From Megamerina dolium (lineage: Eukaryota > Arthropoda > Insecta > Diptera > Megamerinidae), in NCBI GenBank assembly GCA_963854835.1, contig OY978525.1, positions 84,036,833 through 84,100,832 of the forward strand: a DNA stretch of 64,000 nucleotides, in the 5' to 3' direction. The notes beneath the pieces were generated by a model. The model was not told where the DNA came from and did no database searches. It saw nothing but the letters and a program-made list of their open reading frames with translations. The stretch's first letter is position 1. Every line of letters begins with the position of its first letter. The translations under genes and the position numbers were made by a program. This document shows, piece after piece, positions 25,170 through 34,999 of this stretch.

Positions 25170-25286
25170 CAAGTCTCTGTAAACAACACAAATTGCGCTT
25201 GTACATAAAAACGTAATGAATACATTTATGAATATGCAATACAAATCTGACATTTCCTTGGATTTGACGAAAACTCAGTAGATCAT

Positions 25287-25654
25287 GGTTAGGTTATGTG
25301 GCTGCCCTCTCTCTGAGAGGACACACTTAGGCCAGAAAGGCCCATTGTGATACCACCAAGCTTCTCTTCCAATACTAGTGTACGTGTTAAATTTGGACAG
25401 TATTAGAATGGACCTAATTATATTAGGTAGAACCCTTGTGAAATCACTATAATTTAGTTTTATCACAGAGCTCTTTTAAGAAGCATTTTTGGCAAATTGT
25501 TACTACTGGAAAAATTACCAATTCTTGCGGCAGGTTTGTACCGTTCGAAGGAAAAATCGATATTAAATTTTGTTATGCTTCAGCCGGAGATTGAACCCAC
25601 GACCTACAGATCAGAAAGCCAACACACTAACCACAGAGCTACGGCACCCACACC
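25287..25654 (-). mobile_element. tRNA-derived SINE inside mariner copy 3 (copy 2)
   Basis: Flanked by the 8-bp direct repeat TAGATCAT (25279-25286 and 25655-25662), which proves insertion into the mariner. On the minus strand the head reads GGGTGCCGTAGCTCTGTGGT with an A-box (25630-25641) and a B-box GGGTTCAATCTCC (25586-25598), the bipartite RNA polymerase III promoter of tRNA genes. The body is diverged, and the tail differs from the other copies (AGAGGACACACTTAGGCC), so this may be a subfamily. Confidence 0.85.
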
Positions 25655-25694
25655 TAGATCATACTTTAAAAAAATATATAAAAGGCAACCCTCA

Positions 25695-26320
25695 TATTGC
25701 CACAGCAAAGCAAAATATGAGCTTTCAGAAAAAGGATTCATAAAAATGCGAAACTAGGGCGTGTTTCCAAAACACTCCTGAAAATGATTCTTAAATGACT
25801 CTAAATAAAGTCTTAAAAACGTACTACTTAGGAAGATAATTTTTAAAACACTAAAAAGTAAGAGCGCTTTAGGAGCTTTTTGGAACAACTGGAAAACGCT
25901 GATTTTTAAGTGAGTTTATGGAGGCATAACGGCAATTTAATTCTGCTTATACTTCGACAGAATTATTTGGGCAAATGCTCTAATCCAGAAAAACCTCATT
26001 TTACTTATTTCTGGAGCGTTCATTTTATGAACTCAATAAAATCTCTCTCGGAAACATTTTAGAGCTCTTTTAGAGCACAAAAATTTATCAGAAAATTGTA
26101 TTTTCTGAAAGTTATTTAGAGCTATTTCTGATGAAGCAATTTGGTAGAAAAAGACATTCATTTCTGCGGGTTGTCGCACTTTTGTAACTCCTATTTCGCA
26201 GCTTTCACGGAGTTAGAAAAGTGTATTCTCGATATTTTATGGATATAGAGCGACATTTAATAAAAAACTTGTTATACAATTTTAATTCCCATGTCAAATA
26301 CGGTTATCATAAGAGAAAGA
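25695..26320 (-). other. Tpd52 intron, no gene
   Basis: Sequence with repeated short words such as TTAGAGC and TTTTAGA (about 25800-26120). I see no element termini. Confidence 0.35.
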
Positions 26321-26740
26321 CTGGTGGGATTCATTCAATCGTATAAAAGCCGCGTAAACCGGGTAAACGCTCGTAAATCAACTGTCATATATTTGTATGA
26401 AAAAGATTTCACTCTTCACGTAAAAGTTTACGCGATGATTTCATCCTAAAATTGATCAAATAAAATTATGCGGTTTGAAATCAACTCATAGGTAAATATA
26501 CTTAATTTATATTAAGGATAATTACTTTAATTTTTCTCAATCATTTGCCCAATCATTAATTTGTATTTTTCCAATTCTGCTAATTTTCGACATTTTTACT
26601 TCGTTGTTAACAAAAACATGCTGATTGATTTACGGTCTTTACACGATGACTTGTTTGGTGCGTTCATACAACAATGCGCGTCAACCTTATAAAATTATAC
26701 GGTTTCTCTGGTTATACGATTGGATGAATCTCACACTACT
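26321..26740. mobile_element. TIR-bounded MITE candidate (about 420 bp)
   Basis: The left end TGGTGGGATTCATTCAATCG and the right end, complement of TGTGAGATTCATCCAATCGT, form imperfect inverted repeats of about 24 bp extending through ATCGTATA. The interior is non-coding. The target duplication is unclear, so the superfamily is not assigned. Confidence 0.55.
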
Positions 26741-26814
26741 ATGTAAGTTATGTTGGCTTAAAATTTTATAAAACTTTCAAACTTTGTACGGGTTCTACAT
26801 TAATATTAATCTAA

Positions 26815-27864
26815 TAGCCTAGACAGACGGCAGCCTAATTCCGGATTACCGGCGCACTTAATCCGAATAAAATAATATCCTGACAGTATTGCGGATTAAC
26901 TAAACGGCTGATTGCTGTTTTATTATGTCTGCTCACTTACATTACTATCACTATCAATTTCTGTCATCTATCACTCTCGATATGAGAAAATCTACAAGAA
27001 GTACGTGAACTGAAAACTATCAGAAACTTGTAAATTGACATTCACCGTTTGTAATTGGCAGCTGGATTTATTTGTTCGTCAACGCTTTTCATGTTGAAAA
27101 CTGTTAACAATTGTTGTGTTTTTTGTTAGCGAACACACCTAATATTTTGTAAAATGGATCGAGAAAAATTCACAATATACAATTTTCAGCAGTGTTGCCA
27201 TAGCAAATTGCCCTAATCCTCTTTTATTTTGAGAATTAACTCATAGAGTTTATGCGGATTAGCTGAAGTTAATGCCCGAGTTATAGCCTAGACAGCCGGC
27301 AGTCTAATTCCGGATTACCGAGTTAATTCGAATTAACTGGGGCATTAACAGCAGCTAATCCGCATAAACTCTATGATTTAATTCTCAAAATAAAAGAGGA
27401 TTAGGGCAATTTGCTATGGCAACACTGCTGAAAATTGTCTATTGTGTATTTTTCTCGATCCATTTTACAAAATATTAGGTGTGTTCGCTAACAAAAAACT
27501 TTCCACAATTGTTAACAGTTTTCAACATCAAAAGTGTTGGCGAACAAATAAATCCAGCTGTCAATTACGAACGATGAATGTCAATTTACAAGTTTCTGAT
27601 AGTTTTCAGTTCACGTAATTCTTGTAGATTTTCTCATATCGAGAGTGACAGATGACAGAAATTGATAGTGATAGTAATGTAAGTGAGCAGACCTAATAAA
27701 ACAGCAATCAGCCGTTTAGTTAATCCGCAATACTAACGTCTGTCAGGTTATTATTTTATTCGGATTAAGTGCGCCGGTAATCCGGAATTAGGCTGCCGTC
27801 TGTCTAGGCTATTAATTCAAATTAACTCGGTAATCCGGAATTAGGCTGCCATCTGTCTAGGCCA
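26815..27864 (-). mobile_element. PIF/Harbinger-type MITE (outer copy), hit by its own kind
   Basis: The left end TAGCCTAGACAGACGGCAGC and the right end, complement of TGGCCTAGACAGATGGCAGC, are inverted repeats with the 3-bp duplication TAA on both sides (26812-26814, 27865-27867). The outer copy is about 519 bp once the inner copy is removed (26815-27283 plus 27815-27864). A 3-bp TWA target duplication is the signature of PIF/Harbinger elements. Non-coding. Confidence 0.85.
27284..27811 (+). mobile_element. PIF/Harbinger-type MITE (inner copy), nested and inverted
   Basis: A 528-bp copy of the same MITE with termini TAGCCTAGACAGCCGGCAGT and the complement of TAGCCTAGACAGACGGCAGC. It is flanked by TTA (27281-27283, 27812-27814), inserted inside the outer copy in the opposite direction, so the locus forms a long imperfect palindrome. 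A third copy lies at 43705-44210. Confidence 0.88.
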
Positions 27865-28135
27865 TAAGTTTCAAATATGGTTGTTCCAAGCAGGAACTTC
27901 TTTATGCTTCCATAGAAAAAAGTGCTTGAAACAATCCAAATTTTATATTTCGCTGAGGCAGATAGTAAAAAATTTGCTCCATACAATTTAGCTGACCTTG
28001 ATGTACATACTATATGCAAATGAATGTTCAACTCTCATTCAATATGGAGGATTACTTTAAAACCATTACACGTATTTGAAATGTAGACCCCAACTGAAAG
28101 CATTTTGCGATTTTACACTCTCAGATATTTATTAC

Positions 28136-28673
28136 CTCTTAACAACGAATATGATCCATTGATGGTTGTAGTGGAACCAATGTTTAAAAAGCTTTTATAA
28201 TTATCTCTAGATGAAATTTTCGCTAAATAAGGTTTTGAGAAATCAACAAATGTCACTTTAACCTCGCGCATTGATCGTTTTGTAAAGAATTTTAAACGAA
28301 AACGTTTCGCCAGTGATGTAGAGGAAGATGCTTGATTCGATAATTTTGCTCCTATGAATTCCGTCTCAACTGCCTGCAGTTCAAGTGTATTCGTGTGATC
28401 CGAATCAACATCATATAATATTTGATCGAGTGTTAAGTTACGTAAATAAGCTTCAGTATCGTCATAACAAACGAGACAATGATCCGCAGCACTGTTGCCA
28501 CCACCATCAAATGATGTCTTGTTCAATGCTCTTGCCAATGCACCAAGCTGATCGTAATCTGTTAGTTCATCAACATCATCATCATAATCGAGTGATGGTG
28601 TTATAAATTCGTCTAATTTTGGCAAATAGGAATCTTCAATAAATTCCAAACTGTTTGGCTCCGAATCAGTCAT
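28136..28673 (-). CDS. Tpd52: TPD52-family gene, predicted long N-terminal exon
   Basis: The first ATG after an in-frame stop is at 28673 (MTDSEPNSLEFIEDSYLPKL). The frame runs 179 codons plus one base to the donor GTAATA at 28135. That phase 1 end fits exactly the phase 1 start of the exon at 23009, producing Asp at the junction. The protein is acidic early on (LDYDDDVDELTDYD), has a CLVCYDDTE stretch, and is basic later (KRFRLKFFTKRSMREVK). I do not recognise a domain. Linkage to Tpd52 rests on strand, position and phase, so an alternative first exon of this gene is likely but unproven. Without it, translation could start from another, unseen first exon. Confidence 0.65.
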
Positions 28674-29487
28674 ACTGCTGCTACTGCTACTAAGTATCAA
28701 TGAAGTTATTTTCAATATTTGATTTTTGGTACTTTACGATTATTGTGATTTTGTTTAAAAGCAAAACGACCACATAGACAAAATTAACTAAACACAACAA
28801 AAAATCTATGCGAGCGTGTAATAGCATTAAAAATCAACTTTCTATTTTACTTCTACTCGTGATAAAGTTGCTTTTAGCGATTATGATGGTAGTGGCAGCG
28901 ACATTGGTGGTATTGATGGTGGAAGAGGTGTTGTCGACAGCATGTATCACAACTATTTTATGCCCAGTTTTCTTCATGTCAACAGTGATAGAGGACGTGT
29001 TATATTATTACATACATACACGAAGAATAATGCTTCTATCCAGGCTCTGTTTTTTTATTTTGATATTCACTTTGTCTTGAATTGTTTCTGAAATTCCAAC
29101 CTCTTCTATGGTAATTTCTTGAAATAGCTAGTCTTTTCAAGTCTAGCGAAAAAATTCTACTAACTCGCTAACTCAGCTCTCCGAAGAAATATAGCCTAAA
29201 AGCAGCGAAACATCATGGTCATTGAGAGTAGAAGCAATAACGGGTATTTCTGGCAGTAAATACCTATGAATGTACATACATATGTATAGACAAGCGTGGT
29301 CATAACAATCAACCAACCGAACTACCAATCACAACAACAAAAAAACGCTTATTCTGCTCAATTTTGGCTAAAGCACACTCCAGCGAACAAAGCTTGAAAG
29401 GTAATGCTAAATATCTGTGCATGTGTTTGTGTATGTGTATCTGCATAAACACATAGTACTGTTACATGCTACAGTCGACTAAGGCTA
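28674..29487. other. Upstream region of the Tpd52 long exon
   Basis: It should contain the 5' untranslated region and perhaps promoter of the long form, but I cannot place a start site. There are trinucleotide-like runs near 28870-28950. No transposon boundary was recognised. Confidence 0.35.
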
Positions 29488-29910
29488 ATGACAGAGTGAG
29501 CGCTACAGGCGTTGCTATGCTTGAAGCTACAGCGCTATTGCTATATCAATCTTTGACGTGTCAGAGTAAGCGCTATATTGTGTGCTACATTGTGTGGTTT
29601 TTGAGAGAGAGAGAAATAAAAAGCAATGCGAAAAACCGTTTAAAAAACAACGCACGCTTGCACCCACACATTGTCAATATCAAATTTTTTATTTGAACTC
29701 TCTCTCTCTGTTTTTACTCTCTCACTTCAATATGTCGCTGCTATAAATCACTTCACTACTAGCTTTATAGCGGCCAAGCACTGAAACTATTTTGTAGCTC
29801 TGCTCTCACTCTGACAACATTTGAGCGAGCACATAAGTAAACACAAGCAGAGTTTTGTAGCAAGTTGTAGCGACATATCATAGCAACGCTTATAGCGCTC
29901 ACTCTGTCAT
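29488..29910. mobile_element. TIR-bounded non-autonomous element (423 bp)
   Basis: The termini ATGACAGAGTGAGCGCTACA and the complement of ATGACAGAGTGAGCGCTATA form about 34-bp imperfect inverted repeats that continue through GCGTTGCTATG. The interior is non-coding with a GAGAGA/CTCTCT pair. The CAGAGTG start recalls hAT termini, but no 8-bp target duplication was found. Confidence 0.6.
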
Positions 29911-30545
29911 CACTCTGTGCGTGCGAATACATTCTGCCTTTCTACGTTTATATTGATGGTGATATTTCAATGTTATCCTTAACAATAAAAGTGTGTTTAT
30001 ATGAATGGACGAAGATTTTAGATTTATATTGATGATGATTGGCAGTGTAATTATAGTGTGCTTGAAGTGTATTAAACTAATGACAACAAGAACGATATGG
30101 GTGCAAGACATTACATTACATAAAAATCGACGCTACATGACGAATCACATTTTCGTGTAATGGTTACAATATTATATTTATAAATTCGTGCAGTATCAGT
30201 GAAAACACTATGGCTCGCAATTATAGTCAAGACAAAATGACATTTTAACGATTTGGAATCTGTTCTAGTTATAATCGGCTTACTCATTAATGACGATACC
30301 TTATGCAAGGTATACACGCACCAACCGTTGGTTCAGCATAGGCATGTTGAATAAACGGTTGTATCATGTATTGTATGGTTGTACAACCAAGTTTGACGCT
30401 GGTCCAACAGTTGTATGAAAATTAAAACGTTTTAATTTTTGATGGGCGGAGTTAGCGGTTATACAATGCTTTGGAACGTATGTACGCTGATTGTACAACA
30501 AGCTTTGTTTACATTTGTCGTTATAGTTGATTTCACAAAAAAAGC
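29911..30545. other. Intergenic, nothing certain
   Basis: It contains repeated words around GGTTGTA/TACAACC (about 30330-30510) that may belong to an unidentified inverted-repeat element. No coding sequence. Confidence 0.35.
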
Positions 30546-30876
30546 GGAAGGGCTCATTGGTCGAGCTTCTCTTCCATTACTGTTGTGCGTATTAAATTTT
30601 GGACAATATTAGAAGGGACCTACTTCTTTTAGCCGGTTCCGAACGGAAGAACCCTTGTGACATTACTTTTTTGAGCTTTGTCACACAGTTCTTTTTAGAA
30701 ACTTTTTCATGGCAAATTGTTAATGCCGGAAGAATTGCCAATTGCTTGCCGACAGGTGGTTACCGTTCGAAACAAAAATCGTTTCGATATTAAATTTGTT
30801 ATGCATAATCCGGGGATTGAACCAAGACCTACAGATCAGAAGGCCAACACACTAACCACTGAGCTACTGTAGCCAA
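30546..30876 (-). mobile_element. tRNA-derived SINE (copy 3)
   Basis: Minus-strand copy with an A-box TAGCTCAGTGGT (30855-30866) and a B-box GGTTCAATCCCC (30812-30823). The body is shared with copies 1, 4 and 5 (TAGCCGGTTCCGAACGGAAG on the plus strand). The tail ends near 30546. Target duplication not clear. It abuts the inverted Gypsy fragment. Confidence 0.8.
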
Positions 30877-31036
30877 TATGCACATCAAAAGTTGAGAACC
30901 ACTTCGCACCAGATATCGTGTCCAGAGTGTCAATTCTTGGCAGTAGATAGATGTCTTTTTTCGTGATATCATTTAGCTTTCTGTCATCCACACAGAATCG
31001 AGTACTTCCATCCTTCTTTACTAGCACAACTGGAGT
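30877..31036 (-). pseudogene. Gypsy reverse transcriptase fragment, inverted piece
   Basis: The minus strand reads [20 protein letters not shown] and then an [19 protein letters not shown] block, the first RT motifs of the Gypsy family at 48572-62999. It meets a plus-strand piece of the same family head to head at about 31034, with a shared ACTGGAGTT at the joint. Confidence 0.8.
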
Positions 31037-31290
31037 TAAGAACCTTCCTAGGCTTGTGTACCTATTATAGACGATTTGTTCCTGGATTTGCAAACATCAC
31101 CAGCAGTCTGCATGAGCTAACAAAAAAGAACCAATCGTTTGTGTGGGGCGAGGAACAACAGAAAGCATTCGACCATCTGAAAGGAAGACTCTGTTCAGCA
31201 CCAGTATTAGCGTATACAGTACCTGGTACAAACATCGACTTGGACACAGATGCGAGTGGCTACGGAAGAGCCATCTCAGTTATTCGCTAG
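31032..31290 (+). pseudogene. Gypsy RT/RNase H boundary fragment, first chimera copy
   Basis: The plus strand reads [20 protein letters not shown], then FVWGEEQQKAFDHLKGRLCS and NIDLDTDASGYG. These are the RT C-terminus and the start of RNase H with its DTDASG Asp. It is fused to an RTE tail immediately downstream, and the whole chimera is repeated at 31760. Confidence 0.82.
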
Positions 31291-31503
31291 TTAGAAATTA
31301 CAAGCGCCGTCAGGTTCTCCAGTACTTGGTCTTTCCACCGGAGGTTAGGTTTTCTCTTCTGCGTCGCCCTCCAGCGGGTTCCGAATATAACACCTTCTAA
31401 GCTGGAGCGTGGTCTTCCATTCGCTCAGCATGACCTAGCCAGCGCAGCCGCTGGATTTTTATGCGCTTTACTATGTCAATATGAGCATACAGCATTATTC
31501 AGC
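31291..31503 (-). pseudogene. RTE 3' coding tail, first chimera copy
   Basis: Minus-strand sequence homologous to the C-terminal tail of the RTE element. It includes (plus strand) GGTCTTCCATTCGCTCAGCA and AGCGCAGCCGCTGGATTTTT, whose complement encodes the QRLRWLGH-type motif. The fragment ends abruptly at 31503. Confidence 0.7.
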
Positions 31504-31759
31504 CTCACAAAGTTCTAAAAGCATTACAAACGGCCAGCAATTCTGGCGGAGGGTAGACTGTTCCTTACATTGATGTTTTTTCACAAAAGCCCTAAATAAA
31601 GAGTGCAATATCTTGTAACATAAAATAAATATTGTCTTCTTATTTCTTTATCACATTTTATTTCATTTCTATCATCATTTCATCATTTCGATTTACTATC
31701 ATTACTATCATTTCGATTTTCAGCGTTATCGTATTGGCCTATTCCGGCGAATCTTCACG

Positions 31760-31958
31760 CAAACATCACCAGCAGTCTGCATGAGCTAACAAGAAAGAAC
31801 AAACCGTTTGTGTGGGGCGAGGAACAACAGAAAGCATTCGAACATCTGAAAGGAAGACTCTGTTCAGCACCAGTATTAGCGTATACAGTACCTGGTACAA
31901 ACATCGACTTGGACACAGATGCGAGTGGCTACGGAAAAGCCATCTCTGTTATTCGCTA
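31760..31958 (+). pseudogene. Gypsy RT/RNase H fragment, second chimera copy
   Basis: Nearly identical to 31091-31289 with an offset of 669 bp (AGAACCAATCG versus AGAACAAACCG; CGACCATCTG versus CGAACATCTG). The copy starts sharply at CAAACATCACC and ends in the same Gypsy-RTE joint. Confidence 0.85.
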
Positions 31959-33545
31959 GCTGGCGCTAGTTAGAAATTCCAAACGCCGTCAGGTTCTCCA
32001 GTACTTGGTCTTTCCACCGGAGGTTAGGTTTTCTCTTCTGCGCCATCCTCCAGCGGGTTCCGAATATAACACCTTCTAAGCTGAAGCGTGGTCTTCCATT
32101 CGCTCAGCATGACCTAGCCCGCTGGATTTTTATGCGCTTTACTATGTCAATATGAGCATACAGCTCGTACAGCTCATGGTTTTGCCTTATTCGGTACTCG
32201 CCACCAACGCAAATAGGTCCAAAATTCTTGCGTAGGATTTTTCTCTCGAGGTGGAAATTTTCCAGGCTGCAAGGCCATGCTGAGAGATTTGAATAGTGTA
32301 GATTTCGTTCTTCGAGAGAGGGCTCGACTTCTCAAATGCTTACTTAACGCACAAAGAAGCACCTGTTTGCAAGAGTGATCCTTCGCAATATCTCCAAGCT
32401 GACGTCATTACTGCTGTTAATGCTGGTTACAAGATAGACAAAGTCCCTTACTACTTCAAAAGCGTACTTGTCAACAGTGAACCGCTATCCAAAACGCCAA
32501 GTCTCTTTGTTTGTTGACACTAGATGCTTCATCTTGCCCTCGTTCACCGGTAGACCCATTCGACGCGACTCCCTTTGCAACTCTGAGAATGCTGCACTGA
32601 CTGCTCGCGTGTTCATGCCGATTATGTCAATATTGTCGGCATATGCTAACAGCATGACACTTTTTTAAAGACAGTGCCATTATGTCGTAGATCAGCAGCT
32701 CGTATTAGTTTCTCCGTAATAAGATTGACGAAGTCGCACGATAACGAATCACCTTGTCTGAAACCCCGTTCGGTATTAAACGGTGGGGAGAGGTCCTTCC
32801 CAATTTTCACTGCACAACAGGAGTTCTGCAGTGTCATTCTACAAAGTCGAATGAGCTTTGCAGGAATATCGAACTCAGACATTGTTGCGTACAGGTAATC
32901 CCTTACCGGACTGTCGAAAGCGGCTTTATAATCAACAAATAGGTGGTACGTGTCTATCCGTTTTTCTTGGATCTTCTTGAGATTTGGCGCGGTGTAAAAA
33001 TCTGGTCGATGGTGGATTTACCAGGTCTGAAGCCACACTGATAAGGTCCAATCAAGTTGATGAGCATAGGCTTCAACCTTTCACAAAGTACGCTCGTTAG
33101 AACCTTGTATGCGATGCTCAGGAGACTTATTGCGCGGTAGTTGGCGCAAATTGTGGGGTCTCCTTTTTATGTACGGGACAGAGAACACTGAGCCTCCAAC
33201 CATCAGGCATGCCTTCATCCGACCATATTCTTCCGACACCTGCGGCTTTGTTGTCCTTCAGCCTTAAAATTTCCGTTTCAACCTCGTCATAGTCGGGTGG
33301 TGGAACATCAACACCATCATCTGTAAATAGGGTTATCGGGCAATCTCCTCCATTGGCGGAATTGCTCGTATCATCGCCATTCATTACCATGTTTCGTGCT
33401 GCGGCGAAGTCCATCTGCCTCATTCCGTCATCGGAGGTGTTCTGGTGGAGGCTAAATTTTCCAACAGTTGGACCAAAGGAACCTTCCTTGCCTGGCATTA
33501 AAGACGCCAAGCACGATTTTGATATCGTGGCGGAGACAGTGGTCG
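31959..33545 (-). mobile_element. RTE retrotransposon, internally deleted copy
   Basis: Read on the minus strand from about 33510: an endonuclease block (KEGSFGPTVGKFSLHQNTSD, then DFAAARNMV) is joined directly to the linker before the RT (NGDDTSNSANGGDCPITLF). Then come LRLKDNKAAG, LSVLCPVHKKE, GFRQGDSLSCDF and a tail (LSKHLRSRALSRR). Between endonuclease and linker about 300 codons present in the plus-strand relative are missing. Further stops abound. The YADD block is frameshifted near 32650. Confidence 0.8.
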
Positions 33546-33863
33546 TAAGCTTCTTCGAGGCACAATATTAATTTATCAATTATGTAGAATACGTAAATTT
33601 GTGTAGTTTTCAGAGGTATCAAAGTAATCCTGACACATTAAATTTTGTTGTTTTCGTAATGGATAACTCGATCAACGTGTTCTTTGAACGATAATTACAT
33701 GGTTGTATTTAAAAAATATATTGATTTAATGAAAAAGTAGCATCGACAATTCGACCAAAACAAAAAAGATCATGATAGGTTAAAATAGCAAGAAAAATAA
33801 ATTACAAATAGTTCTGACATTCCTGATGAAAAAGTTACAACATTACATGAACAATTTATTACA

Positions 33864-34097
33864 ATGATAGATGAGAAATTCCAGATTTTACTGCGCCCGA
33901 TTGAAAAATATATACCAAAAAGCGAAACACGATTTGATAAAGCAATACCGACAGAGCAGGAACTGGCAATCACGTTGAGCTTTCTGGTAATGGCAAAATC
34001 GTACAGAAGCTTGAATGATCAAATTTGTCTTAGAAACGGACGGACATCAGAACGTCATCACAGTCATGAGGTGATGTTCTTTCTTGCACCCAAATAA
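33864..34097 (+). pseudogene. PIF/Harbinger-like transposase N-terminal fragment (tentative)
   Basis: The plus strand reads LLRPIEKYIPKSETRFDKAI, then PTEQELAITLSFLVMAKSYR. This resembles the 'LL..I.P.I.K..T..R.AI....RLAITLR.LATG.SYRSL' region that precedes the catalytic domain of HARBI1-like transposases. Catalytic residues are not present. It might descend from a source of the TTA-flanked MITEs here, but nothing links them directly. Confidence 0.5.
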
Positions 34098-34916
34098 CTG
34101 CGTAGTGCATAATAACAATTGTTCTCCCCCTGGTACAATCATAACTTAAAATGCAAATTTAAAACACGTATATTATCACGAATATTAGCCTAATCTGTGC
34201 CCATACTCCGAAGGACGATAAGGTTAATACGGTTAAAAAGCGCTCCGAAGACGCCACAACATGACTTTACTTTCTCCAGAACAGTGAACGACACACTGAA
34301 CTGGGCACGATGGCATGTATTCAGTGTAATTGACGTAAAATCCGATTCGATATTGGCACTACGGATCAACATGCATACATGTTAAAAATGTTAAATTAAG
34401 CATTTGCTTATCGTTGTATTTTATTTTGATCACTTTTGATTTGTGTTTCCCTTTATACACACTCTTTTTCTTCCTTAGGCTTCGTCTTGTACATGCAGTT
34501 AAAAACCAAAAACACAAACGTATGCATATTGATGGTTTTGATGCATTATTCTTCTTTTTCTTCATGAATATGTGCATATGCAGTATTAATATTTAATATT
34601 GAATATTTTTCTTTAAACGGTAATATATTAAATATGTTACGTTAAAGGTTAACGTAACATATGCATCTTTGGCGAAAAAAGGCATGCAAAGCAAGCATCG
34701 AAGACAACAAATGAAGCTTTACGTCAGCAGGCTGAAATCGCCACCAACATGCGTTTAGCATTCAACTTTCTGAACTGCTCGGATATTTTCCCATTTTTGA
34801 TGATACATGCGATCGAGAAGCACATTTATAAACACATGACTACTGCTAACGAGACCTAGATATATGAGGCAATGCTACAGAACATTTCCTGTAGTAAAGA
34901 ATATGGCCCGAACATC
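34098..34916. other. Non-coding, one perfect hairpin
   Basis: No gene. A perfect 13-bp inverted repeat (34632-34644 and 34650-34662, ATATGTTACGTTA) with a 5-nt loop lies here. A short open segment at about 34690-34858 has no recognisable relative. Confidence 0.4.
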
Positions 34917-34999
34917 GGAATCACAAATGATGGTGTTAATGATCAACCACTTGACCATAAAGAAGGCAAAAAACCAATAATTAGATTAAGAACAAATTA
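34917..34999 (+). pseudogene. Short RTE linker fragment
   Basis: ITNDGVNDQPLDHKEGKKPI followed by IRLRTN parallels the ITDDGVNVPPNDYDEVETAI + LRLKTS segment of the RTE element at 5.8 kb. It is only about 27 codons long and strongly diverged. Confidence 0.5.

Larger units (their letters stand above)
24469..25694 (-). mobile_element. Internally deleted mariner (family A, copy 3), split by a SINE
   Basis: The left end CTGGGGTTGCCTTTTATATT and right end (AATATATAAAAGGCAACCCT, then CA) match the family A termini, with TA outside both. A 368-bp SINE plus an 8-bp target duplication interrupts it near the right end. Without these it is about 850 bp, nearly the same as copy 1 (858 bp), and it lacks the same catalytic stretch. 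Confidence 0.85.

Noticed and set aside
26815..27864. The 1-kb palindrome as a hairpin RNA gene or an assembly fold-back
   Set aside because: The two different 3-bp duplications and the recovered outer right end show one MITE nested in another.
28674..28715. Extending the Tpd52 N-terminal exon upstream of 28673
   Set aside because: The codon at 28715 is TTG, not ATG, and an in-frame stop lies a little further up. The first ATG is at 28673.
28808..29080. 90-residue hydrophobic plus-strand frame
   Set aside because: Low-complexity Val/Leu/Met-rich translation of trinucleotide-like sequence upstream of Tpd52, with no relatives recognised.
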